Positions 1 through 10,249 of a stretch of 64,000 bases of DNA are shown one piece after another; position 1 is the stretch's first letter; each line of letters starts with the position of its first letter. Source of the DNA: Atopobiaceae bacterium (GTDB taxonomy: Bacteria; Actinomycetota; Coriobacteriia; Coriobacteriales; Atopobiaceae); assembly GCA_030525685.1 (NCBI GenBank), contig JAUNEG010000001.1, forward strand, positions 1 to 64,000, written 5' to 3'. The translations under genes were made by a program, and so were the position numbers. The notes below the pieces were generated by a model. That model had not been told where the DNA came from, did not search any database, and was given only the letters and a program-made list of their open reading frames with translations.

Positions 1-1291
1 ACAAGGCTGCTGCAGCTGTAGAAGCACTGCGAGCCCGAGATTCCGCTCGAAGGCAGCGCCCAAGTGCTGTCCGCATAGATTGTCGTGAGCGACGAGCACC
101 CTGAGAAGCAGTAGAACAGGTCAGTCAGCGTCGACGGGTCAAACCCACGGAAGTCCAGCGTCGTGACAGCGCAGGAGCTAAACGTGTACCGCATCTGTCT
201 CACGCTCGAGAGGTTGCCCAGTCCGTTGATCGTGGCGAGGTTCGTGCACGAGTAGAACAGGTAGATCAGGTTCAGGTACGAGAACGTAGCCATGTCCGCC
301 GCGAAGGTTGCGCTCGTGAGGTACTGACGATGCGTGCTGCCAGCATTCCCTGTCCAAGGTGTGAAGCCGAGCCCCTGGTACTTCGCGATGGCGCAGATTC
401 GTCCGGTGGACCTGAGCGCGCGGTTCGGGTCAGGCGTCGGCGTAGCGGTGAGAACGGCCTCTCCGTCCTCGTAGAAGTGCCCGTAGAACCACGTGCGCTG
501 GTCGTTGTTGGGGTCTGTCAGCACTCCGCCGGCTCCCAGCTTGCACACGCTCGCACCGCTCGTCGTGGAAGGCACGAAGCCATCAGTCCCGCCCACCAGG
601 CGGGTGCAGCTGTTGAACATGAGCGACCCCGACAGCCCCGTGTTGCTGAAGCTCGCGGCGTAGATCGTCTCAAGGGACGTGCAGCTCGTCAACATCTGGT
701 TGGCGCTCGTCATGCCGGTCAGGTTCTCGAAGCCCCACACCTCGGTGCAGCTCGAGAACGCGTTGAACCAGTAGGAGCAGTTCCTGATCCCGACGCCCGC
801 TATCGATGAATCGGTGTAGACCTTCTTGACCAGCAGCTTGACGGAGTCCCAGCTGCGTGCCGAGGCGGATGAGTAGCCGTTGGTGTCCACCTCGAACACC
901 TGCTGGATCGTCCCGCCGTGGATGGTCCGCCTGCGGTCGTAGTAGTTGAACTCGAGCGTGCCGTCCGACAGGAGCAGCGCCCTCACCTTGTAGCCTACAT
1001 CCCATGTCAGGTCTAGAATGGCCTGAGCCATGTCGCCAGGCTGGTACTGCGTGGAGAGCCCGTTCTGCCCGCGTATGGCATTGGCGATATCAGAGAAGAC
1101 CGACTCGGAGAGGATGCCGCTCTCAAGCTGCATGTACTGCTGCGCCTGATAGTTGCCGGCATCTGTACCGTCGAGCGCGGCCACCGCAGCGGCCATCTCG
1201 CGGGGCTTGTAGAGCGTAGCGACGCCCGCCTGGTAGCGGATCGCGTTGGCGATATCCGTGAGGATATGGGTGGAAATGGTCCCGACTGCCA

Positions 1292-1292
<1 letters not shown>
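1..1292 (-). CDS. BspA-like phage tail adhesin (3' truncated by window edge)
   Basis: The reading frame opens with ATG at 1292, overlaps the stop of the upstream fibre gene as ATGA, and stays open to base 1, giving at least 430 residues. The N-terminus has two copies of a motif of the type DIANAIR-x-Q-x-G...Y-x-P-x-(E/D)MA (about residues 13-37 and 67-91), which I know from phage tail-fibre N-termini. The rest has cysteine-containing repeats such as FNAFSSCTEVWGFENL, FYSCTNLATINGLGNL and FYCFSGCSSLTTIYADS, typical of BspA-like/DUF285 leucine-rich surface repeats. As the last gene of a tail operon it is best read as a receptor-binding adhesin. The C-terminus lies outside the window. Confidence 0.75.
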
Positions 1293-3085
<1,793 letters not shown>

Positions 3086-3140
3086 AGCATTCCTCCTTGT
3101 CTTTCCAGGAAAGGCTACGCTCGCGTCACAGGATGGGTAA

Positions 3141-4361
3141 TCAGAAGTCGAGGTCTGCCAGCTCGTCCAGGTCATCAATGGCTTCGGTCACAGTATCCTG
3201 CACGTACACCGTGGACGTTGCCACGCTCAGGTTCCCGTCGATGCCCGCCACGTCGTCCTGCAGAGCTGCGACGTCAGCCGCCAACGAGCTCGTCACCGAA
3301 TAGTCCACAGGTTGCACCGTGCCGATGGTCACGCGGCAGATCACGGCGTCCCCGAAGGTGCGTACGCGCTTGACGATGCGAGCCTTCAACCGCCACTCGG
3401 GGGTCCGCGAGGAATCTATTACGGCAACCGTGTCGCCCAGGTCGCACTCGCCGCCGTCCAACGCAGCGACGTCGACCTCGTAGGAGACCTTGGGTTGCAC
3501 GGAATCCACGAGCGCCTTCCTCGTCAGGGCTAGGAGCTTCACCGGGTCGTCGCAATCCGAGAAAACGACTTGCCCGAACGAATGCACCTTCGCCGTCCTG
3601 TCGGCGTTCCACCGCCCCCAGACCAGCCGAGCCTGCTCGTCGCCGACCCAGTTGGCGCCGCCGTTCACCTCTCCGAAGGTCAGCTTCCTGCGGTAGCCGC
3701 CCGTGTAGCGCCCGTCCTCGTCGGTCACGGGAAGGCCGGCTCCGAACCCGTAGAGCGCTGTGTACACGTCCTGCTCCAGCACGGTCCTCGTGCACCCGGC
3801 CATGTTCTTGCCGTAGGTGAAACGAATCCCACGCCAGTAGCCTTTCTGCTCCTCAAGTCGGATGGACCTCGGTGCCACGCGCCCGTCGGCGACCGTTATG
3901 ACCGGCGTCACCTCGCCGCCCCAGACCTCTGCGACCCGCCCGACCGCCCAGAGCGCATTCACGTGGTAGAAAACACATGAACCCATGACTGATAAGTCAC
4001 ATAGCCCGACCGTAAATCTGCTATGGGAAAGCGCGGTGCCGAGAGCCTGGGCAGCTGTCCTGTTGACAAGGTGCTCCTCCTCGATGAAGTCGTCCAGTAG
4101 CTCGCAAAGCGACGATTCCGCGTACACCGAGCAGAGCCCCTCGAGCGGCTCGTCGGTCCTCACCACCACATGCTCCCGCCAGGTCTCGCCGTCGCGCCAC
4201 AGCAGCCGGTCGCCCTTCGCGGGGACCTCGCGCGTCTCGAACTCGATGGTGTCCTCGCCGTTCAGCTCCTCGGTGTGCACCAGCTCTCCGACCACGGGCA
4301 GGATGCCGATGCGGTTGTCGAAGCGGTCGAACCACCAGAGCACGGGAACGGCGCCTGCCAT
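3141..4361 (-). CDS. Siphophage tail-associated (Tal/minor structural) protein
   Basis: This is a 406-aa protein starting MAGAVPVLWWFDRFDNRIG. The ATG at 4361 overlaps the TGA of the upstream Dit-like gene and follows GAGGTGG, so it is preferred over an ATG at 4403. The order N-terminal tail-protein core (IGILPVVGE...EDTIEFET), mixed beta segments, then a C-terminal coil (SLAADVAALQDDVAGIDGN) matches the family of phage minor structural proteins located at the tail tip, downstream of Dit. Such proteins form the tip and carry the fibres. The fibre gene begins 55 bp downstream. No separate peptidase motif is evident. Confidence 0.7.
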   Translation of the reverse strand: MAGAVPVLWWFDRFDNRIGILPVVGELVHTEELNGEDTIEFETREVPAKGDRLLWRDGETWREHVVVRTDEPLEGLCSVYAESSLCELLDDFIEEEHLVNRTAAQALGTALSHSRFTVGLCDLSVMGSCVFYHVNALWAVGRVAEVWGGEVTPVITVADGRVAPRSIRLEEQKGYWRGIRFTYGKNMAGCTRTVLEQDVYTALYGFGAGLPVTDEDGRYTGGYRRKLTFGEVNGGANWVGDEQARLVWGRWNADRTAKVHSFGQVVFSDCDDPVKLLALTRKALVDSVQPKVSYEVDVAALDGGECDLGDTVAVIDSSRTPEWRLKARIVKRVRTFGDAVICRVTIGTVQPVDYSVTSSLAADVAALQDDVAGIDGNLSVATSTVYVQDTVTEAIDDLDELADLDF

Positions 4362-5074
4362 CACAGCCACCTCTCCCGAAAGCGGACCACGAAACTCGCG
4401 CATCCTGTGACTGATAAGTCACATGCCCCAGGAGGGATTGTGCTTAGGTCGCTCGAAAGCGTCACGTCAGCGCGTGCGTCGGCCCCGTCGACGGTCACCA
4501 CCTCGCGCTCGCAGTCGATGAGAACGACCTCGCCGCCCGCAAAGGAGCGCTCGATCCTGACGAGCCTGCCGCCGTAGGAAACCTGCACCGCAGAGCCCGC
4601 GGAGGCGACCAGCTCGAACGTAGGCAAAGTTGGCCACGTCCCGCCGACCTCGAAGGAAGCGTCGCGCTCGACGCGCTCCATCCCGTAGGCGACCGGGTCG
4701 AGCAGCGCGAACTCCACATCGCCGTGCCCGTCCTCGAACAGCGAAGACCACGCTCCGGCATCGGTGCAGACGACGTCGCGGTACTCGAACTCGGGCTCAT
4801 CTGGCAGCCTGAGCGTTCCGCCCCTTGTGGAAACGAGGGCATAATAGACCCTGTGCCTGATGTCCGTCAGCCCGTTGGTCCCCGGCCTGAAACCCGCATC
4901 CATGAAAAGCCGCACCAGCACCAGCCTTGGTGGTATACGACTGGAGACGAGCAGCGCACCGGCACGTCCAGGCACAACCATCGTTTCCGGCACCACGGGC
5001 AGCGCGACCTTTTCGATGACCTCAGCAGAGCATCACTCTGAGAGGTCGACCCCGTTGTAGACGATTGACCTCAT
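4361..5074 (-). pseudogene. Distal tail (Dit-like) protein gene with in-frame TGA at codon 14
   Basis: The natural start is ATG at 5074, overlapping the TGA of the 55-aa ORF upstream and encoding MRSIVYNGVDLSE. The next codon is TGA (5035-5033), after which the same frame continues for 223 more codons: CSAEVIEKVALPVVPETMVV, then GRAGALLVSSRIPPRL, LPDEPEFEYRDVVCTD and GMERVERDASFEVGGTW. The whole reads like a Dit/tail-tip protein of about 236 residues. Neighbouring phage genes use TGA as a real stop, so recoding to Trp is unlikely. Either the gene is inactivated, or it restarts at the ATG at 4996 and makes a protein missing about 26 residues. A sequencing error is also possible. Confidence 0.7.
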
Positions 5075-5238
5075 GCGCTGCCCCTTGCCCTACCGTACGC
5101 GATGGCACGTCGCCGCGACTCTAGGCTCATCTCGTCCACGGAGACGCCCTTCCTGGGCTTCTGCGTCATCGCTTCGGCGAGTTGCATTAGCTCGTCATCG
5201 CGGCCGTTTTCGTGCTTATCGTCAGTCTTGTCTTTCAC
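5071..5238 (-). CDS. Small phage tail-operon protein (unknown)
   Basis: This 55-aa protein starts at GTG 5238, which overlaps the stop of the upstream gene (GTGA) and follows GGTGAGGTC; an ATG at 5277 lies inside the upstream gene. It is strongly charged (KDKTDDKHENGRDDE) and ends with ESRRRAIAYGRARGSA. I do not recognise the family. Coupling on both sides shows it belongs to the tail operon. Small ORFs at this position in other phages often encode tail-assembly chaperones, but nothing in the sequence confirms that role here. Confidence 0.5.
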   Translation of the reverse strand: MKDKTDDKHENGRDDELMQLAEAMTQKPRKGVSVDEMSLESRRRAIAYGRARGSA

Positions 5239-5624
5239 AGCGACCTCACCACCGTGCACGTCACGTCGAACACCCAAACATACCGACCGCTCGAATCGCG
5301 TTCCTTGAAGGCAGGGGCCGAGGTGTCGATGCCCACGATCCGATAGGCGCCCGCATCCGCATACGGCTCCCAGTCGGCCCGGCGCACAGCCATCTCGGCG
5401 GCAACGGCGACGGACTCCGCGTCGGCCGAGACCTCACGCACCACCAGCACGGCCACCACGACAGACCCACGCTCCTCCTCGGCCAGCCGAGAGTCACGCG
5501 AGAACGCGCCCTCAACGACAACGATGGGCTCCGCGCAGTCGAGCGCCGATGGGCAAACTTTTGAGAAGTAACATGAGAAGTGGGCGTCCGCCAGCAGTTT
5601 CGCAATCGAGTCCGCGCAGCTCAT
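5235..5624 (-). CDS. Putative phage tail terminator / minor capsid protein
   Basis: This 129-aa protein begins MSCADSIAKLLADAHFSCYF. The ATG at 5624 overlaps the upstream TGA and follows GGTGGTGAG; the ATG at 5681 lies inside the upstream gene. Its size, and its place after a head-closure protein and before tail genes, fit a tail terminator (neck) protein or the minor capsid proteins of Gram-positive siphophages. The C-terminal part (DSSGRYVWVFDVTCTVVRSL) is beta-rich, as expected of such ring-forming proteins. Assignment rests mainly on synteny and length. Confidence 0.5.
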   Translation of the reverse strand: MSCADSIAKLLADAHFSCYFSKVCPSALDCAEPIVVVEGAFSRDSRLAEEERGSVVVAVLVVREVSADAESVAVAAEMAVRRADWEPYADAGAYRIVGIDTSAPAFKERDSSGRYVWVFDVTCTVVRSL

Positions 5625-5947
5625 CTCACCACCAGCTCCCAGTGGTGCACACGCCCGTTGAAGTCCTCGCACCGCTTGCACTCGGCCACGTAGTAGGAAT
5701 GGTCTCCGATGTCGATGCGCGAACCTGCGGGAACCTCGAAGGCGCCGACGCTGTTCAGCGCGTCGATGTAGACCTTGCCAGCCCCCGCGTCCGCGCTCCT
5801 GTGGCCATCGTCGGCTACGGACTGCTTTCGTGCGAACCGCACATGAGAGACTGCAATTCCCTCGGCATAGCCGCCCTCGCCGTCTGGCACCCTCACCACG
5901 GCATCGGCGTCCAGCAGCCGCACCGGTATTGGACGCAGGCTCCTCAT
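5621..5947 (-). CDS. Phage head-closure / minor capsid protein
   Basis: This 108-aa protein starts MRSLRPIPVRLLDADAVVRV and includes GAFEVPAGSRIDIGDHSYYV and a Cys-containing C-terminus (AECKRCEDFNGRVHHWELVV). It resembles the short minor capsid / head-completion proteins that sit between the connector and the tail terminator in Gram-positive siphophages. Start and stop both overlap their neighbours by ATGA, so translation is coupled. The family assignment is from size, motif pattern and position. Confidence 0.55.
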   Translation of the reverse strand: MRSLRPIPVRLLDADAVVRVPDGEGGYAEGIAVSHVRFARKQSVADDGHRSADAGAGKVYIDALNSVGAFEVPAGSRIDIGDHSYYVAECKRCEDFNGRVHHWELVVR

Positions 5948-6288
5948 CAGCGCACCCCGCAGAACACGAGCGAGGTCCCGACCAGCTCCTTCAGCGCGTC
6001 AGCCGTGGCGATTTCCTCGCCAGTGGTGTCCTCGTCCTCGTAGTGGGTCACTTTGAAATCGCCCAGAGCGAACCCGCCGACCTGCCCCTCGCCGAACTCA
6101 GCGAAGGCGTCAACAGCAGCGCAGACGGCCCGCTGGTACGCAACAAGTTCGCTATCGGAAGGCTCCTTCGCACTCACTAGCCACCGAACATGCCGCTCGG
6201 CAGCGGGCAGAGTGAGCCCGAAGGCGGCCTCCGAAAGACCGCCCCCGTACGCCCGCGAGTAGAACTCGTATGTCACCGCAGCAGCCAC
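5947..6288 (-). CDS. Phage head-tail connector protein (gp6-like)
   Basis: This 113-aa protein starts at GTG 6288, eight bases after the capsid gene stop. It is mostly helical (LSEAAFGLTLPAAERHVRWL, SDSELVAYQRAVCAAVDAFA). The pattern of an alpha-helical protein of about 100 residues directly downstream of the capsid gene is that of HK97 gp6-type adaptor proteins, which join portal to tail. No ideal ribosome-binding site is seen, so coupling with the capsid gene is likely. Its stop overlaps the next start as ATGA. Confidence 0.6.
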   Translation of the reverse strand: MAAAVTYEFYSRAYGGGLSEAAFGLTLPAAERHVRWLVSAKEPSDSELVAYQRAVCAAVDAFAEFGEGQVGGFALGDFKVTHYEDEDTTGEEIATADALKELVGTSLVFCGVR

Positions 6289-6296
6289 AACAGCCC

Positions 6297-7334
6297 CTAC
6301 GACGTGCTTGCAGACACGTACACGCCGTCGAGCTTGTTGTCGAAGAGCTCCACGATGCCGTACTTGCGGTACTTCATCATGTACGAGTCCAGCGACTCCA
6401 GCTCGTCGGGCGAGAAGACCCTCGACGCCACGTGCTTGTCGAACTTGATGACGGCGGAACGCTCCACCACCATGAAGTTGATGTCCAGGCCGGGCGTCGT
6501 GGTCATCTCGTAGTAGGTGCCCAGGTTCGCCTTCGTCGGGCTCGCCACCTCGGTGTACACGTAGGGGCTCGCCGACGTCCCGCTGCCCGAGCGCGTGTAG
6601 TAGGTCTTCGCGCTGTCGACCTCGGTGTCGCTCGTCAGCTCGTAAACGGCGGCGCGCTTCTGGTATCCGAAGCCGTCATCCCCTCCGGAGAGCAGGTCGA
6701 TGGCGGTGTAGAACCTCACCTGCGGGACCTCCACCACGCGGGAGAAACGCTCCATCACGCGGTTGGAGCGGTTCGGGTTCGCGTAGGAGAAGTCGTCGAG
6801 CACGCCCTTGAGCGTCGGCGTGATGAACAGAATGCGGCTGTCTGTGGAGACCTGGTCCTCGTCCATCGCGCTGGTCACCGTGCGCAGATCCTCCAGCACG
6901 TCTTCTGCATCGGCGGAAGCATAGCTCTCGGATGCGACCGTCACGCCCGTGTGCCCCGCGATCTGAGCGAACGTGAAGGCATCGGCCTCGGGGGCCACCT
7001 GCGTGCGCTGGAGCTCCGCGCCCGCCTCGACGAAGCAGTCCAAAACGCCTGCCTCCTCGACATCCATGACATCCGCCATGAGCCGGATTCCGCGGTCGTA
7101 GTTGAAGGTCTTCGTCTCGAAGGCGTAGTTGATGCTGCCCGTCTTGTAGCCCACGTTGCGCGTGTAGTCGCCGAGTCCGGAGACCTCGATCTTCGGAATC
7201 ATGATCTCCTTGGTGTTGCGGCCAGCGCGGACCATGCGCCGCCCGCTGGTCAGGCGCCCCGAAACGCTCGCACGCTGGTAGACGGCGTCGAGTATCGAGG
7301 TGTAGTTCTTGGTGTATGCGATCGAGTTGGACAT
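6297..7334 (-). CDS. Phage major capsid protein
   Basis: This 345-aa protein starts after AAGGAGGGCTGACGC. Its order (N-arm, IPKIEVSGLGDYTR segment, long helix around DVEEAGVLDCFVEAGAELQR, SRILFITPTLKGVLDDF, late KFDKHVASRVF) fits a coat protein of the HK97/P22-like fold. Residues about 231-280 look like an inserted surface module: TSDTEVDSAKTYYTRSG...ASPYVYTEV...GTYYEMTT, a small beta motif I associate with decorations on phage structural proteins. It directly follows a GP20-type scaffold gene, the usual arrangement. It contains the only GCGAGAAG octamer (6410) found in the first 15 kb. Confidence 0.85.
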   Translation of the reverse strand: MSNSIAYTKNYTSILDAVYQRASVSGRLTSGRRMVRAGRNTKEIMIPKIEVSGLGDYTRNVGYKTGSINYAFETKTFNYDRGIRLMADVMDVEEAGVLDCFVEAGAELQRTQVAPEADAFTFAQIAGHTGVTVASESYASADAEDVLEDLRTVTSAMDEDQVSTDSRILFITPTLKGVLDDFSYANPNRSNRVMERFSRVVEVPQVRFYTAIDLLSGGDDGFGYQKRAAVYELTSDTEVDSAKTYYTRSGSGTSASPYVYTEVASPTKANLGTYYEMTTTPGLDINFMVVERSAVIKFDKHVASRVFSPDELESLDSYMMKYRKYGIVELFDNKLDGVYVSASTS

Positions 7335-7347
7335 GCGTCAGCCCTCC

Positions 7348-7839
7348 TTAGTCGTTGTCGGTATCGTCCAGGCCGGCGATCTTGCGCCAGCGTTTCATGG
7401 TCTTGCCCTCGTCGGAGCTCGTGCCCGCATTGGGAAGCCCCGTCCTACCACCCTGTTGGGAAGCGGGTACGTCGGCGAACAGCCAAGGCTCCTCGGCCTT
7501 AAGCTTGTCGACATCGCCGCCGTGGTCATCCAGGACGGCACGCGCCGCCTTGATGTTGCGCACGCCAGCCAGCTGCAGCTTGAAGTCGATTCGGTCGGAC
7601 TCTCCCTGGGCCTTCAGCTCTGCGATCTCGCCACGCAACGCCTCGGCGGCTTCGGCGTTCTTTGCCGCGTCAGCCACCTGCTGCTCCAGCGCCGCGATCT
7701 TCTCGTCGCGCTCGGCGATGGCCTTCTCCCAGTCCACACCGCTCACTTGCGGCCGCTCTTCCTGCGCCTGCTCGCGCCCGATGTCTTCCTGGGCTTGCGG
7801 CTTTTCCTGCGTCTCTGCGCCATGGTTATCACCAGCCAT
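7348..7839 (-). CDS. Phage scaffold protein (GP20-type)
   Basis: This 163-aa protein begins MAGDNHGAETQEKPQ. The ATG at 7839 is preceded by AGGCGGA; an earlier ATG at 7890 lies within the terminator and is rejected. A Glu/Gln-rich head is followed by a coiled coil (EKAIAERDEKIAALEQQVAD, about residues 37-80), then the conserved-looking C-terminal segment VRNIKAARAVLDDHGGDVDK and EEPWLFA of GP20-like scaffold proteins. It assists procapsid assembly with the downstream capsid protein. It is the first gene of the surviving structural operon; portal and terminase, which normally precede it, are missing. Confidence 0.8.
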   Translation of the reverse strand: MAGDNHGAETQEKPQAQEDIGREQAQEERPQVSGVDWEKAIAERDEKIAALEQQVADAAKNAEAAEALRGEIAELKAQGESDRIDFKLQLAGVRNIKAARAVLDDHGGDVDKLKAEEPWLFADVPASQQGGRTGLPNAGTSSDEGKTMKRWRKIAGLDDTDND

Positions 7840-7868
7840 ATAAGTCCGCCTTTCTGTGACCGGCCGAC

Positions 7869-7910
7869 AAAAGAATCGGCCTTCTAACACTGCAACAGGT
7901 TAGAAGGCCG
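7869..7910 (-). terminator. Intrinsic terminator after the PIN-like gene
   Basis: A perfect 12-bp stem (CGGCCTTCTAAC at 7877-7888 with GTTAGAAGGCCG at 7899-7910) with a 10-nt loop is followed on the minus strand by ATTCTTTT. It ends transcription of the 7936-9620 pair and separates the defence island from the prophage operon. Confidence 0.85.
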
Positions 7911-7935
7911 TCACAAACTACGATGCTAGACTGGT

Positions 7936-8460
7936 TTAGACGCTGTCCCTCTCGTAGACAAACCGCGCCTTTTCAGCACGAAGGAATTCGAAAACATCGA
8001 TATGGTGGATGCCAAAGTGGTCGCACACGTCAAAGAGCGAGACTTTTCTGTTCATCGACCTATGTATCTCTTGGGTGACAACAGTGCTTCCGTATGCCAG
8101 CGCATAGGCAACCACCCATGAGTCCGCCACTCCCGGTCCCAGGAAGTCGTTAACAAGGTTTGGTTTCGTGCATGCTCCCATCACATAGGAGGCCACGCGT
8201 AGCTGCTCGGACAAAACCTTGCTATCAGCGGCGCAATCATGGAAGTGTACCTTGTCGATCTTCCTCTTCATCCAGGTACTCAGCTCGTCGCCTCCGGCAA
8301 GAATCTCGTCTCGTACATGGATGATGCTTATGGCGTTGCCATTGGCGAAATCAGCGGCAACAAAGTCCCAGAAACCTGGGCAAATGTCAAAAGCGTAGAA
8401 TCGGTTCTTGGGCTCTATGAAGGCATTCGAGTCGAGAACCATGGGCAGTTTTTGGGGCAT
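7936..8460 (-). CDS. DUF4411-type PIN-like toxin
   Basis: This 174-aa protein contains VLDSNAFIEPKNRFYAFDI near the N-terminus (Asp-Ser-Asn of a PIN-like nuclease), an acidic middle region (VRDEILAGGDELSTWM) and VADSWVVAYALAYGSTVVTQE, where the Asp completes a PIN-type active site. The pattern fits DUF4411, a PIN-like family. Its ATG overlaps the stop of the upstream XRE-ImmA/IrrE gene (ATGA). PIN-like ribonucleases paired with HTH-ImmA/IrrE proteins recur as predicted toxin-antitoxin or phage-response modules. A strong terminator follows. The GC content here is visibly lower than in the flanking chromosomal genes, suggesting transfer. Confidence 0.75.
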   Translation of the reverse strand: MPQKLPMVLDSNAFIEPKNRFYAFDICPGFWDFVAADFANGNAISIIHVRDEILAGGDELSTWMKRKIDKVHFHDCAADSKVLSEQLRVASYVMGACTKPNLVNDFLGPGVADSWVVAYALAYGSTVVTQEIHRSMNRKVSLFDVCDHFGIHHIDVFEFLRAEKARFVYERDSV

Positions 8461-9620
8461 CAGACGTACATCCCCTCTCTCTGGAAGAACTCCTTAAAGC
8501 TCTTCGCGCCCATCCCGGTTAGGCGGTAGGCATCGGAATAGAGTAGATATTCGGACTGCAGTGCATCATAGATTGTCTCCGGGAAAAGCCCACCGAGATG
8601 ATTCTTCTGCATGGTGTAGAACCCCGGTCCGCCTCCATCACCTTTGTTAGCTTTCTTCTTTTTTAACGCATTTGCGAGGTTTGCTGCATAGACGCGGTAT
8701 CGCTCGCTGAATTCATCCCACGTTATCTGGCCGAGATCGCGTGCGCGTCTGAGGCAGACAGCATCGGAGACCTTCGTTAGCTTGCTCAATTCTTCAAGGG
8801 CAGTGTCGGTTTCCATTTGGTCGAACACGGCATACACCATAGACGCAGGGACTAGGAATTCAGCCGCAACGGCATCACACTTGGACTCGTTGCTCTTGTC
8901 GGAGAATCCAAGTGCTGCGTCATCGACACCGGACTCGTCGAAAAGCAGGTGGGCAAATTCGTGCGCAAGAGTAAAGAGCTGTGCAGAGTACGCATCGCTT
9001 GTATTGAGGAAAATGACCGGTGCAAACTTGTCTGCAAGTACGAAACCGCGAAACTCCTTAACCTCGAAGGTTCGTTTGGTGGAATTAGCGAAGTAGCTGC
9101 CAGCGTATACGTACACTCCTGTATGCTCGATTGCCTCGCGTAAGGTTCGAACGGCTGCGTCACGACTCTTGCTTCGTGCCCATCCTGGCTGTAATCCGAG
9201 CAACTCCCGAATCTTTGCAGCGCAAGCCTTCCAGTCTTTGCTGTCCTTACAAACACCAATAAAGGAAAGCGGCTCGCTCCCGTTGTCTTCCAGATAGCCG
9301 CTCAGCCAATCTTGCCTGCTGATCATCTGGTTGATGACGTCGTAGAGTTCTGGACTCGGGTCCATTGGAGTAGAAGCGTCGAGCGTTCTGTAATCGGGAA
9401 TCTGCAATGGCAAATCAGGAACGTCATCCTCAAAGAAATAAGGCACGAGCACGTGCGTCGCCTTGGCAAGCTTTTCGAGTTGCTTTGCTGTTGGTGGCTT
9501 ACCCTCTCCATCGATCCACTGTTGCACTCTGGGGGACACGGTGTTCTTGAGGTCCTCGGGCGTTTTACGACAGCGGTTAAGAGCCCATTCAATTACTCTG
9601 GGGTTCACGGTATCCCTCAT
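8460..9620 (-). CDS. XRE-family protein with ImmA/IrrE metallopeptidase domain
   Basis: This 386-aa protein starts at ATG 9620, where AGGAGG sits five bases upstream; the ATG at 9635 would place that site inside the gene. The N-terminal 60 residues form an HTH (VIEWALNRC...VQQWIDGEGKPPTAKQLEKLA). The centre has the zinc-peptidase motif AHEFAHLLF with a downstream CDAVAAEFLVP, the usual third-ligand region of ImmA/IrrE proteins. Such proteins cleave repressors or act as antitoxin/regulators. The C-terminal 60 residues (GPGFYTMQKNHLGG...) may recognise a target. It is cotranscribed with the DUF4411 gene. It could be either antitoxin or regulator; no experiment is implied by the sequence. Confidence 0.8.
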   Translation of the reverse strand: MRDTVNPRVIEWALNRCRKTPEDLKNTVSPRVQQWIDGEGKPPTAKQLEKLAKATHVLVPYFFEDDVPDLPLQIPDYRTLDASTPMDPSPELYDVINQMISRQDWLSGYLEDNGSEPLSFIGVCKDSKDWKACAAKIRELLGLQPGWARSKSRDAAVRTLREAIEHTGVYVYAGSYFANSTKRTFEVKEFRGFVLADKFAPVIFLNTSDAYSAQLFTLAHEFAHLLFDESGVDDAALGFSDKSNESKCDAVAAEFLVPASMVYAVFDQMETDTALEELSKLTKVSDAVCLRRARDLGQITWDEFSERYRVYAANLANALKKKKANKGDGGGPGFYTMQKNHLGGLFPETIYDALQSEYLLYSDAYRLTGMGAKSFKEFFQREGMYV

Positions 9621-9786
9621 GGGCCCTCCTCTCATCGTCGCCAGACCTTACCCTGAATATTTAATTCTCCAACATCTAGGAGCTTTGGACAATGGATGCT
9701 TGACAGACTGGAGGAAATTGACAACGAGCGGTAATCGCTTTGTATGCGATATTGCCATTCTTTCACGTGGTCACAAAGCAGCCTTC

Positions 9787-10176
9787 TTAGCGTTCGTCCT
9801 CAATCAAGCATTTCGCTACATCAACTGACGCCATCGGGCTTTCGTTCGTTTTGATTTCGTGCCCCAAAAACCTGAGCCTATCTACGCCGCTACGATAAAG
9901 TGCGAGATTGAAATCTGAGCACGCTATTCCCGGTGCCTCCATAGGAAGGAAGCATGAGCTGTACCGAATGCCTTCAGGGGTCCTCTTCGCGAGAATGGCG
10001 CATATCTCGTTTGTCAAATCGTGTAGGCGGTCACATTGGTTAAGCACTCCGAACTTGAAGGGCAGCTCCAACCCGCCCTTCTCCGTGATGCAAGAAAGAT
10101 CGCACAGGTCATCGAGAAGCATCCTGCCATAGTGCATATCGAGGAACCCAAACAACCACCAATATTCCATAATCAT
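9787..10176 (-). CDS. Small hypothetical protein, possible C-terminal RES-domain fragment
   Basis: This 129-aa ORF has unusual composition for the region (AT-richer). The stretch TPEGIRYSSCFLPMEAPGIA resembles the (D/E)GI-x-Y-x-S segment of RES-domain toxins, but upstream parts expected of a RES protein are missing and no clear ribosome-binding site precedes the ATG. The gene ends 150 bp before the XRE-ImmA/IrrE gene, so it could have been part of the same island. It may be a decayed fragment. I do not claim a function. Confidence 0.35.
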   Translation of the reverse strand: MIMEYWWLFGFLDMHYGRMLLDDLCDLSCITEKGGLELPFKFGVLNQCDRLHDLTNEICAILAKRTPEGIRYSSCFLPMEAPGIACSDFNLALYRSGVDRLRFLGHEIKTNESPMASVDVAKCLIEDER

Positions 10177-10249
10177 CTAACCATTATTCGGCTCATGAGG
10201 TTCGGGAGCCGGACCCTTCAGTTTCTGGTCGTAGGGTAGAATTGCTTGC

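Noticed and set aside
4361..5074. TGA recoded as tryptophan in the prophage
   Set aside because: Adjacent phage genes end correctly at TGA in overlapping ATGA pairs, so TGA works as a stop in this operon.
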